Assembly: GCF_965227735.1 (NCBI RefSeq)
Contig: NZ_OZ245776.1
Coordinates: 6,820,001-6,884,000 of the forward strand
DNA from: Larkinella sp965227735
Lineage (GTDB): Bacteria; Bacteroidota; Bacteroidia; Cytophagales; Spirosomataceae
Length of the DNA stretch: 64,000 bases
Direction: 5' to 3'
The translations under genes and the position numbers were made by a program. The notes under the pieces were generated by a model. That model saw only the letters and a list, made by a program, of their open reading frames with translations, did not search any database and was not told the DNA's origin. Of this stretch, positions 25,979 through 33,542 are shown piece by piece (the first letter of the stretch is position 1; each line of letters starts with the position of its first letter).

Positions 25979-27016
25979 TTAACTCAGCGCATTCCGGCAG
26001 AAATCCATACATTTCTTCACTTCGGCGACGGCATTGGAGCCTTCCGGAATTTTGTACTCCAGTTCGACCGTGGCCGGGAACGTATATTTCTGCTCGCGCA
26101 TCAGTTTCAAAACCGGCAGCAAGGGCGTGTCGCCCTGACCCCAGGGCAGATTTCCTTTGCCATTCGCCGGTAGTTGGCGGTCTTTGATGTGCATACTGGA
26201 AATCCGGGTGTGTTTCTGCCGGATCAAGCCCAGCGGATCGGGCTGACCAGCGGCCAGGTAATGGCCCAGATCGAAGTTCATGGCATTGCCCGGTGATTGG
26301 GCGAGGGCCGTATCCCAGAACGTGGGTGTTTGCTGCTCATGGCCGTGGTAGCCGACCCGCAAACCGTGCTTCTCGGCCATCTGCCCCAGTTTGAGCGTGT
26401 GCGCATCGTTGGCCGGGTGTTCGAGCGTTACCTGGTTAGCCCCCAGTGCTTTGGCTGCCCGCATTCCGTAGTCGATGTCTGCGTCGGTATTCTGCATACC
26501 AAACGCGTCGGGCTTGAAACCGTAGATGGTGACACCGGCTGCGTTGTACATCTTGCGAACCTGCTCAAACTTGCTCATCGGAACCGAGAGCCGCCATTTG
26601 GTCACTTCTGCCCGGTAGGCTTTCATTTTGGCATCGGCATCCGCCAGCGTTTTCTGCTCGTCTTCGGTGAGGGTCTGGTTTTCGCGCCGTTTCCGCATCA
26701 ACGGAAAAATCGACCGCATATCGACCGCATTTTTGGGAGCGCCCGCAAACGACTCGGCTGGTCCACCCATCAATTCGATGGCGCTGATGCCGCTATCCAG
26801 GACGTATTGCAGGGTAGCTTCGGCACTTTGGTCGGGCATGTCCCGGTACGAATACGTAATGACCCCAACCTGTACGCCGTTGATCAGCGAGTTAGGTTTG
26901 TTCAGGTTGCGGATCAGGGCCGGTGCGCCAAACAGCTTGGGAGGAGCGAGCAAAGCACTGGAAACCAGTGCGGCTGTGGCACCCAAAAACTGACGGCGAG
27001 TGGATTGGTTTTCCAT
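25979..27016 (-). CDS. Tat-exported sugar phosphate isomerase/epimerase-like protein
   Basis: A 345-residue TIM-barrel protein. The start at 27016 gives a twin-arginine signal, STRRQFLGATAALVSSALL; an upstream in-frame ATG (27082) adds 22 residues that do not look like a signal. Barrel motifs include GVQVGVITYSYRD, SAIELMGGPAE, VTIYGFKPDAF, LEHPAND, YHGHEQ (metal-ligand region), MNFDLGHYLAAG and SMHIKDRQ. Function beyond a sugar isomerase-like fold is unknown. It is a distant paralogue of the convergent 24913-25869 gene. Confidence 0.82.
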   Translation of the reverse strand: MENQSTRRQFLGATAALVSSALLAPPKLFGAPALIRNLNKPNSLINGVQVGVITYSYRDMPDQSAEATLQYVLDSGISAIELMGGPAESFAGAPKNAVDMRSIFPLMRKRRENQTLTEDEQKTLADADAKMKAYRAEVTKWRLSVPMSKFEQVRKMYNAAGVTIYGFKPDAFGMQNTDADIDYGMRAAKALGANQVTLEHPANDAHTLKLGQMAEKHGLRVGYHGHEQQTPTFWDTALAQSPGNAMNFDLGHYLAAGQPDPLGLIRQKHTRISSMHIKDRQLPANGKGNLPWGQGDTPLLPVLKLMREQKYTFPATVELEYKIPEGSNAVAEVKKCMDFCRNALS

Positions 27017-27196
27017 CGTATAAATAATTCGGTAGATTGGGATGATAGACTGACGAAAGAGATTACAGTATGAAATAGTCAAAGTAATACTTTTTCAGGT
27101 GAATGTACAAGAGTAATAGACGAGTAGGCCTGAAATGTCGACCAATAAACCGTGTGAGCCGACAGGGTCGTGTTTCGGAATGGGAGGGCGACGGCA

Positions 27197-27257
27197 TTAG
27201 AATACCCTTAGAATTTAGATTTATAGAACCGCCTGAACGGTTTGCAGTGTTAGTTTG
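27197..27257 (+). promoter_or_regulatory. Upstream region of the response regulator gene
   Basis: Two TTAGAAT words 11 bases apart (27197 and 27208) are the reverse complement of the ATTCTAA motif of the phased arrays before the metal-efflux genes. Downstream, TTAGTTTG (27250-27257) is one mismatch from TAnnTTTG, 26 bases before the ATG. With only two copies this is a weak candidate for autoregulation. Confidence 0.3.
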
Positions 27258-27282
27258 GTACGTATTCTGATTTCAAAACCGT

Positions 27283-27969
27283 ATGAAAACCATTCTGATC
27301 GTTGAAGATGACCGCCGGATTGCCCAGAACATTAGCCGGGGTTTGATGGAGGAGGGCTACCAGACCGAGGTGGCCTATGAAGGCTACAACGGCCGCGATC
27401 TGGCGTTGCGGCAACCGTTCGATCTGATCATTCTGGATATCAACCTGCCGGGTCTGAACGGCTACGAAATCTGCCGGAACGTTCGGGCCGAAAAACCGCA
27501 TCTCCCGATCATCATGCTGACGGCTCTGGGCGAGATTGAAGATAAAGTGGAAGGACTGGAACGGGGCGCCGATGATTATCTGGTGAAACCCTTCGATTTC
27601 AGGGAGTTGAATGCCCGGATTGCAACCTGTTTCCGACGGGCGGATCTGATCGATAAAAGCGTCGCCGATGAAGTATTGCGCATTGCAAATCTGGAAATCA
27701 ATCTTTCGACCAAGCAGGTCAAGCGCGGCAACACCCCCATTGACCTGACCGCGCGGGAGTTTGCCCTGCTCGAATACCTTGTTCGAAACCGGGGCCGGGT
27801 GGTCTCTAAAATGGACCTGGCGGAAAAAGTCTGGAGTCTCAATTTTGATCCCGGTACGAATGTCGTAGAAGTGTATATCAATTACTTACGCAAGAAGATG
27901 GATCGGGATTTTGAACCCAAACTGATTCACACCCGTGCCGGCATGGGCTACGTTTTAAAAGTGGAGTAG
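27283..27969 (+). CDS. OmpR-family response regulator
   Basis: A 228-residue two-domain regulator. Receiver: acidic pair E8-D9-D10, phosphoacceptor D52 (ILDINLPG), T80 and K102 (LVKPFDF). The C-terminal winged helix ends LIHTRAGMGYVLKVE, typical of OmpR/PhoB-type output domains that bind 11-bp direct repeats. It sits 4 bases before its histidine kinase, on the same strand as the metal RND operon that starts 1.8 kb after the kinase, and arrays of 11-bp phased motifs precede those genes. It is therefore the best candidate for their regulator; this is inference. Confidence 0.93.
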   Translation: MKTILIVEDDRRIAQNISRGLMEEGYQTEVAYEGYNGRDLALRQPFDLIILDINLPGLNGYEICRNVRAEKPHLPIIMLTALGEIEDKVEGLERGADDYLVKPFDFRELNARIATCFRRADLIDKSVADEVLRIANLEINLSTKQVKRGNTPIDLTAREFALLEYLVRNRGRVVSKMDLAEKVWSLNFDPGTNVVEVYINYLRKKMDRDFEPKLIHTRAGMGYVLKVE

Positions 27970-27973
27970 ACAG

Positions 27974-29341
27974 ATGAAGATCAGGAATCGGATCGCACTT
28001 CAGTTTTCACTCATTGTGGCCACCATTTTGCTGGCCTTTTCGATCGTTATTTATGTAACCACCACTACCTACAGCCGTGATGATTTCTATGACCGGCTAA
28101 AAAGCAAAGCACTCACCACCGCCCGGTTTTTGATTCAGGTCAACGAGGTCGATCACAATCTGCTCAAAATCATCGACCGGAATACGTTGACGGCGCTGTA
28201 TGACGAAAAAGTGCTGGTGTTCGATGAACAAAACCGCCTGATCTATTCCAGCGTCGACGACCACATCATCCACTACCAACGGGGGTTACTCGATGAGGTC
28301 AGGCAAGTAAAAGAGGTGGAAACCTGGAGTGACGACAATCAGTTGGCCGGTATTCTGTACGAAGAAGGCGGGCGTAAACTGGTTGTGCTGGCATCGGCCA
28401 ACGACCGTTTTGGCCGAAACAAACAGAAAAACCTGCGTATTACGCTAATCTGGGGGTTATTGGGGGGGATTGGTTTGACCATCGGGCTGGGGGTTTTCTT
28501 CGCCGGACAGTCGCTGCGACCCATCGATGAGATCAACACCCAGGTTTCGACCATAACCGCCCGGAATCTCCGGCAAAGGCTCGATGAGGGTGACCGCCGG
28601 GACGAAATCGATCAGTTGGCGGTCAATTTCAACGCCGTGCTGGGGCGACTCGAACAGGCTTTTGAACAACAGCGCAGCTTCGTTTCCCACGCTTCTCACG
28701 AACTTCGGACGCCCCTGGCAGCCCTCAAATCCGAAATTCAACTGGGTCTTCTTCGCCGGTTAACGGCGGAGGAATATGAAACCATCCTGACCAATTTGCT
28801 CTCGGATGCCGACCGGCTGATCGGCTTGACCAACAGTCTGTTGTTTCTGGCCCGGACGCTTGAGAACATCAGTCAGATGCCACTGGCCCCGGTGCAGATG
28901 GAGGAAGTGGTGCTGCTGGCAAGGGATGAGTTGCTAAGTGCCAGACCCCATTACCGCGTTGAATTCGATTATGACAACCTGCCTGAGTCGGAAACCGAAA
29001 CCACCGTGTCGGGGAATGAAGAACTGCTGAAACGGGTTTTGCTAAACCTGATGGACAATGCCTGTAAATATTCCGCCAATCACACCGCCCATGTCCGACT
29101 CGGTACCGATGCCCGTTCGTGCTGGGTTAGTGTCTGCGACGAAGGGATTGGCATGACTTCCGAAGAAACGGAACTGATCTTTGAGCCTTTTTACCGGTCG
29201 GCCAATGCCGCTGGTTATGAGGGGTTCGGGATAGGCCTCTCCATTTGTCAGCGGATTCTGGAACTACATCAGGGCTCTATCACGGTGGAAAGCCGCCTGA
29301 ACGAAGGCAGTCTGTTTACCATCAACATTGCGCATCTTTGA
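27974..29341 (+). CDS. Sensor histidine kinase
   Basis: A 455-residue membrane kinase. TM1 is near residues 8-30, followed by a periplasmic sensor of about 125 residues and TM2 near 157-180 (LIWGLLGGIGLTIGLGVFF). HAMP follows, then the H-box SHASHELRTPLAAL with H242, the N-box NLMDNACKYS, and ATP-lid motifs DEGIGM and GFGIGLSICQ. The organisation resembles CusS-type metal sensors, but no ligand motif (Met/His cluster) stands out. It forms a two-gene operon with the response regulator. Confidence 0.93.
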   Translation: MKIRNRIALQFSLIVATILLAFSIVIYVTTTTYSRDDFYDRLKSKALTTARFLIQVNEVDHNLLKIIDRNTLTALYDEKVLVFDEQNRLIYSSVDDHIIHYQRGLLDEVRQVKEVETWSDDNQLAGILYEEGGRKLVVLASANDRFGRNKQKNLRITLIWGLLGGIGLTIGLGVFFAGQSLRPIDEINTQVSTITARNLRQRLDEGDRRDEIDQLAVNFNAVLGRLEQAFEQQRSFVSHASHELRTPLAALKSEIQLGLLRRLTAEEYETILTNLLSDADRLIGLTNSLLFLARTLENISQMPLAPVQMEEVVLLARDELLSARPHYRVEFDYDNLPESETETTVSGNEELLKRVLLNLMDNACKYSANHTAHVRLGTDARSCWVSVCDEGIGMTSEETELIFEPFYRSANAAGYEGFGIGLSICQRILELHQGSITVESRLNEGSLFTINIAHL

Positions 29342-29433
29342 GCCTAAATGCGGATTGAGAAATAGTATTGGCTGAATAGTTCGATTCGCCGTCTCCGGCG
29401 TTCTATTTGTAAACTGGAACTGATTTGCGATCA

Positions 29434-30570
29434 ATGTCAGAAAACAGAATCTCTGCTACTGCATTTGCGGACACAAAACCGCATTACAACCTACTTGACG
29501 GATTACGTGGAGTAGCGGCTTTAACCGTTGTATGTTTTCACTTATTTGAAGTCTATGCAACCAGTCATCTAGACCAAAAAATTAATCACGGCTATTTAGC
29601 GGTTGATTTCTTCTTTATTCTGTCCGGTTTTGTGGTCGGTTATGCTTACGATGACCGATGGAAGACGATGACAATAAAAGACTTTATCAAACGTAGATTA
29701 ATTCGTTTGCACCCTATGGTAGTTATCGGGGCTATTATTGGAGCGGGTATTTTTTACTTTCAGGGATGCGCTGCCTGGGACGTTTCAAAAGTGTCAGTAC
29801 CTATGCTATTTGTAGCCACATTGATAAATGCTTGTTTAATTCCGGCAACCCCCGGTTTTGAAATTCGGGGAGTTGGTGAAATGTTCCCGCTGAATGGTCC
29901 GAGTTGGTCTTTATTTTATGAATATATTGGCACTTTCCTCTATGCTTTCATTTTCCGTAAGCTTCCGACCAAAGTCCTTTCTATAGTCGTTTTACTTGCA
30001 GGTTGCGGATTGGCAGCATTTGCCATTTGGGGCCCATACGGCGATATATGCGTCGGATTTTCTCTAACCGGAGAAAATGTGATCGGCGGTTCGTTGCGTC
30101 TGTTGTTTTCATTCCCGGCAGGATTGTTATTATCGCGCGTATTCAAGCCTGTTCCTGTAAAAGGGGCTTTCTGGATCGGGAGCCTGGCGATTGTTATTTT
30201 ATCGGCAGTGCCACGAATTGGCGGTAGCGAAAATTTATGGATGAACGGGTTATATGACACAATCTGTTGTGTAGTTATCTTTCCTTCACTTGTTTATCTG
30301 GGAGCTTCAGGGAAAACAACGGACAAACTAACGACGCGGTTATGCAAATTTTTAGGAGATATTTCATATCCTATATATATGGTACATTATCCCTTTATTT
30401 ATTGGTATTATGCTTGGGTTAAAAATGAAAATCTTACATTCGAACAATCATTCCCCGGTGCTTTTTCCCTCGTCATTGGCTCTGTAGTATTGGCGTATGT
30501 ATGTTTAAAACTATATAATGAGCCCGTACGGAAATTTTTGATAAATCGTTTTTTGCGAACACAGAAATAG
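29434..30570 (+). CDS. Acyltransferase 3 family membrane protein
   Basis: A 378-residue integral membrane O-acyltransferase, the type that acetylates surface glycans or lipids. About ten TM helices are visible. The family motifs are LLDGLRGVAALTVVCFH near residue 20, FFFILSGFVVGY, RRLIRLHP, and NGPSWSLFYE near 150. The ATG at 29434 is preferred over 29425. It is clearly AT-richer than its neighbours: 60-base samples counted by hand are 33% and 43% GC. It uses many codons ending in A/T, suggesting horizontal transfer. It splits the two-component pair from the efflux operon. Confidence 0.88.
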   Translation: MSENRISATAFADTKPHYNLLDGLRGVAALTVVCFHLFEVYATSHLDQKINHGYLAVDFFFILSGFVVGYAYDDRWKTMTIKDFIKRRLIRLHPMVVIGAIIGAGIFYFQGCAAWDVSKVSVPMLFVATLINACLIPATPGFEIRGVGEMFPLNGPSWSLFYEYIGTFLYAFIFRKLPTKVLSIVVLLAGCGLAAFAIWGPYGDICVGFSLTGENVIGGSLRLLFSFPAGLLLSRVFKPVPVKGAFWIGSLAIVILSAVPRIGGSENLWMNGLYDTICCVVIFPSLVYLGASGKTTDKLTTRLCKFLGDISYPIYMVHYPFIYWYYAWVKNENLTFEQSFPGAFSLVIGSVVLAYVCLKLYNEPVRKFLINRFLRTQK

Positions 30571-30613
30571 TCCTTATCAACTATCCAACAGAACCCGATT
30601 GACTTTCTTGTTA

Positions 30614-30660
30614 ATGGCTGATAAAAAGAAAAGGTAATTACTTTTCTTTTTATCAGCCAT
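30614..30660 (+). terminator. Perfect 20-bp hairpin after the acyltransferase
   Basis: ATGGCTGATAAAAAGAAAAG (30614-30633) pairs perfectly with 30641-30660 around a 7-base loop, followed by ATTTTT. It is a strong terminator for the acyltransferase transcript. Bases 30661-30893 hold no gene that I can support. Confidence 0.8.
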
Positions 30661-30893
30661 ATTTTTAACGCTTTGAATAGCGTGGAATGAGAGGAAATAG
30701 ATACAATCCCTTTTTTCTTTTATTGTAACAATTGGTATAGGATGCACTGCCATTTCGCTTAGCGGCCGCTTTTGTTCAAGGCTTTTTCCTGGCGGAAAAC
30801 CGCAGGCAAACGCAGCGGTCGGGCCCTGCGCCTGGTGATTGTGTATTTCCCCATTCTTAAAACACTAGGACTCACGTCTGATGATTCATTACG

Positions 30894-31022
30894 CTTTCAC
30901 TTTTTGCCCCGTTCCTCTAAAGGACGGTTGGCCACTACCGGACTTTTTCCATCCGGATTAAGCTGCGTCCAAGTCCGGCATCGGCCGCCCGGCCTTTAGG
31001 GGAACGGGGCAAAAAGCGAAAG
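30894..31022. repeat. Long inverted-repeat element B
   Basis: Arms 30894-30923 and 30993-31022 pair over 30 bases with two mismatches, ending TTTTTGCCCCGTTCC. Inside, CCGGACTT (30939) pairs with AAGTCCGG (30971). The loop segment ATCCGGATTAAGCTGCGTCC closely resembles AATCCGGATTTATTGCGTCC in element C (43805-43884), so the two share descent. A reading frame of 75 codons across it is not credible as a gene. It ends immediately before the phased operator array. Confidence 0.7.
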
Positions 31023-31113
31023 TCCTAAACACGTTCTAAGTTTTTTTTAACGGCTCTTTAACTTTTTTCTAATTCGCTTTTAACAGACTTCTAACTTCTT
31101 TCGGTGAACCTTG
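31022..31113 (+). promoter_or_regulatory. Seven-copy 11-bp phased operator array before the metal efflux operon
   Basis: TAA trinucleotides occur at 31026, 31037, 31048, 31059, 31070, 31081 and 31092, exactly 11 bp apart, mostly within a YTYTAAC context (TCTTTAAC, CTTTTAAC, CTTCTAAC). Exactly 14 bp after the last lies GAACCTTG (31106-31113), a poor TAnnTTTG -7 box as expected of an activator-dependent promoter. Eleven-bp spacing of direct repeats is characteristic of OmpR/PhoB-type regulators. Confidence 0.75.
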
Positions 31114-31139
31114 CAACTGCATTGTGCTAACCGAATGGA

Positions 31140-32393
31140 ATGCGATTTTTAGCTGTTTTTAGTAGTATGTGCCTGCTGTCGCTGACCAGCCTGGCGCAGG
31201 ATACCTTGAGGCTTAGCCGGCGGCAGGCCGATAGTCTGTTTCTGAAAAACAACCTGTTGCTGCTGGCGGGCCGGTTTCGGATCGAAGCCGGGCAGGCGGA
31301 CATAATTCAGGCCAGTTTGTACGATAACCCGACGGCTTCGGTGGAGGTAAGCGCCTACAACACAGAGCGGAGCCGGGTGCTGGACGTGGGTCGGCAGGGG
31401 CAGAAAATCATTTCGGTGCAACAGCTTTTGTATACCGCCGGGAAGCGCAACAAACGGATTTCGCTGGCGCAGGAAGCAGCCCGGCTGAACGACTACGAAT
31501 TTGCCGATTTGCTGCGTTCGCTCCGGTTCGAACTCCGAAGCCGGTTTTTCGACCTCTACTTCCAGCAGGAGACCCTCGCCCGTTATGACCGTCAAATTAA
31601 CACTTTACAGGAAACCGTTGCGGCTTTTGAGCAGCAATACGACAAAAACAACGTGTCGTTGCGCGAATTGCTTCGGCTGAAAGCTCTGCTGTTTCAACTC
31701 AACAACGACCGGCTGGAAATCCGGCTTCGGCAGACCGAAAACCAGCAATTTTTGCGGACGCTGCTTTCAGTCGATCAGCCCATTCTTCCGCTGGTCAACG
31801 AAAACCAGCTCCGGCAATATCGCTTTCCGAATCAAACGGTCGACTCACTGCGGAACCGGGCGCTGCGAAACCGTCCGGACGTGCTTGCCAACCAGTCGCT
31901 GACCCGGCAGTCGGAACTGAATTACACACTGCAAAAGGCACTGGCAGTACCGGATCTGCGGGTCGGCGGAACCTATGATCAGGCAGGAAGCTACATTCCG
32001 CATTACCTCGGTGTTTCGGTGGCGATGGATTTGCCTTTTCTGAACCGCAACCAGGGTGCCATCAAAGCCGCCCGCAGTCAGATCGACTACCAGAAACAGA
32101 TTCAGAACCAGAAAACCGTGCAGGTGAATAACGAAGTGCTGGCGGCTCTGCAGAAGGTCCGGGAAGTGGAGCGGACGGTGCAATCCGTCGAGTCGCGGTT
32201 TTCGGAACAATTCGAGCTGTTGAACCAGGGCCTGTTTGCCAATTTTCAGAAGCGAAACATCTCCCTGCTGGAGTTTATCGACCTCATCGAGACCTATAAC
32301 GAAAGCACCAAAGAACTGAACCGGCTCAAAGCCGACCGCATCAGTGCTTATGAAGAACTGAATTATGTCGTAGGAGAGGAGCTTTTTAACTAA
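31140..32393 (+). CDS. TolC-family outer-membrane efflux protein
   Basis: A 417-residue outer-membrane channel of the CusC/CzcC branch. A signal peptide (MRFLAVFSSMCLLSLTSLAQ) precedes two homologous halves rich in long helices with heptad Leu and Gln. There is no lipobox Cys, unlike enterobacterial CusC. It is the first gene of a three-gene efflux operon, ending 7 bases before the adaptor, and has the phased operator array about 50 bases upstream. Together the operon spans inner membrane, periplasm and outer membrane. Confidence 0.88.
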   Translation: MRFLAVFSSMCLLSLTSLAQDTLRLSRRQADSLFLKNNLLLLAGRFRIEAGQADIIQASLYDNPTASVEVSAYNTERSRVLDVGRQGQKIISVQQLLYTAGKRNKRISLAQEAARLNDYEFADLLRSLRFELRSRFFDLYFQQETLARYDRQINTLQETVAAFEQQYDKNNVSLRELLRLKALLFQLNNDRLEIRLRQTENQQFLRTLLSVDQPILPLVNENQLRQYRFPNQTVDSLRNRALRNRPDVLANQSLTRQSELNYTLQKALAVPDLRVGGTYDQAGSYIPHYLGVSVAMDLPFLNRNQGAIKAARSQIDYQKQIQNQKTVQVNNEVLAALQKVREVERTVQSVESRFSEQFELLNQGLFANFQKRNISLLEFIDLIETYNESTKELNRLKADRISAYEELNYVVGEELFN

Positions 32394-32400
32394 AAACAGA

Positions 32401-33483
32401 ATGAAAAAACTCGTTAGCGGTCTTTTGCTGGGCATAATGGGGCTGTCAACAGCCTGCCATCAGAAGGTGGAAGTGGATGAAGCCAAAGCATTTATGATGT
32501 CGGATACGATGATGAACCGCATTCATCTGGACACGGTTTTGAACCAGCCGGTTCGGAGCGAACTGACGTTGGTGGGTAAGGTAGCCGCCGATGAAAACAA
32601 GGTGATCAAGGTGTTTCCGCTGGTCGGGGGCGTGGTGGAAGAGGTGGATGCTGAACTGGGCGATTTTGTTAAAAAAGGGCAGCAACTGGCCGTGATCCGG
32701 TCGGGCGAGGTGGCCGATTTTGAGCGGCAAATGATTCAGGCCCAGTCGGATCTGCTGCTGGCCCAGAAGAATCTGAGCGTGGCGGAAGACCTCTTCGAGA
32801 GCAAACTGAACTCCCAGCGGGAAGTGGTTTCGGCCAAGAAAGACGTGGAAAGCGCTCAGGCTGAACTCAGCCGGGTCAAGGAAATCTTTCGGATTTATGG
32901 GCTGGGGAAAACGCCCACTTACGTGGTTCGGGCGCCGATCGACGGTTTTGTGATCGAGAAAAACGTGAATCGGGACATGCAGCTTCGCTCCGACAACGCC
33001 GACAATCTGTTTACGGTGGGCCAGATCAGCGACGTCTGGGTGCTGGCCAACGTCAACGAAAGCGACATTGGCCGTGTGAAAGCCGGGATGTCGGCCAACG
33101 TGCAAACCCTGAGTTATCCCGATCTGCAATTCCACGGGAAAGTCGATAAGATTTTCAGCGTGCTCGACCCCGGAACCAAGGCCATGACCATTCGCATCCG
33201 GCTTAAAAACGAGAACATGAAACTCAAACCCGAGATGCACGCAACGGTGGCCCTGCAGTTTGACGACGGCGCAAACATGGCCACGGTGCCTTCCACCGCG
33301 GTTATTTTCGACAATTCAAAATACTACGTCATGGTGTTCCGGAGCCGCTCCGACATCGAAACCCGGGAAGTGCACGTCCATAAATTTCTGGGTGACATAG
33401 CCTACATCCGCTCCGGCCTGAAGACGGGAGAAAAGGTGATATCAAAAAATCAATTGCTGGTTTACGACGCGCTAAATGATTGA
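32401..33483 (+). CDS. Heavy-metal RND adaptor (CzcB/CusB type)
   Basis: A 360-residue periplasmic adaptor lipoprotein; lipobox near LGLSTAC with C19. A Met-rich segment FMMSDTMMN follows, which may touch metal ions. Then barrel-sandwich half 1 (VKVFPLVGGVVEEVDAELGDFV type), an alpha hairpin around residues 100-160, half 2 (YVVRAPIDGFVIEKNVN), beta-barrel and membrane-proximal domains. Its TGA lies inside the inverted repeat 33478-33537 that separates it from the pump gene. Confidence 0.88.
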   Translation: MKKLVSGLLLGIMGLSTACHQKVEVDEAKAFMMSDTMMNRIHLDTVLNQPVRSELTLVGKVAADENKVIKVFPLVGGVVEEVDAELGDFVKKGQQLAVIRSGEVADFERQMIQAQSDLLLAQKNLSVAEDLFESKLNSQREVVSAKKDVESAQAELSRVKEIFRIYGLGKTPTYVVRAPIDGFVIEKNVNRDMQLRSDNADNLFTVGQISDVWVLANVNESDIGRVKAGMSANVQTLSYPDLQFHGKVDKIFSVLDPGTKAMTIRIRLKNENMKLKPEMHATVALQFDDGANMATVPSTAVIFDNSKYYVMVFRSRSDIETREVHVHKFLGDIAYIRSGLKTGEKVISKNQLLVYDALND

Positions 33484-33537
33484 GTGAATGAGTGATTGAG
33501 CGACGGGCCCGTCACTCATTCGCTCATTCACTCATTG
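33478..33537. repeat. Closed GAGTGATTGAG hairpin inside the metal operon
   Basis: Left arm 33478-33507 and right arm 33508-33537 match at 25 of 30 positions and meet at GGGCCC with no spacer. The words TGAGTGAATGAGTGATTGAG match the 33-bp terminal repeats that flank the S23-type gene at 62788-63257. The left arm covers the adaptor stop codon. A terminator effect would lower expression of the pump gene. Confidence 0.75.
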
Positions 33538-33542
33538 AAAAT

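Noticed and set aside
27197..27223. Reverse-oriented phased array upstream of the response regulator
   Set aside because: Only two units are in 11-bp phase and no -7 box lies 14 bp beyond; kept as a weak site, not as a fourth array.
30772..30999. 75-codon frame before the metal efflux operon
   Set aside because: It runs through inverted-repeat element B; its codons are dictated by the repeat arms.
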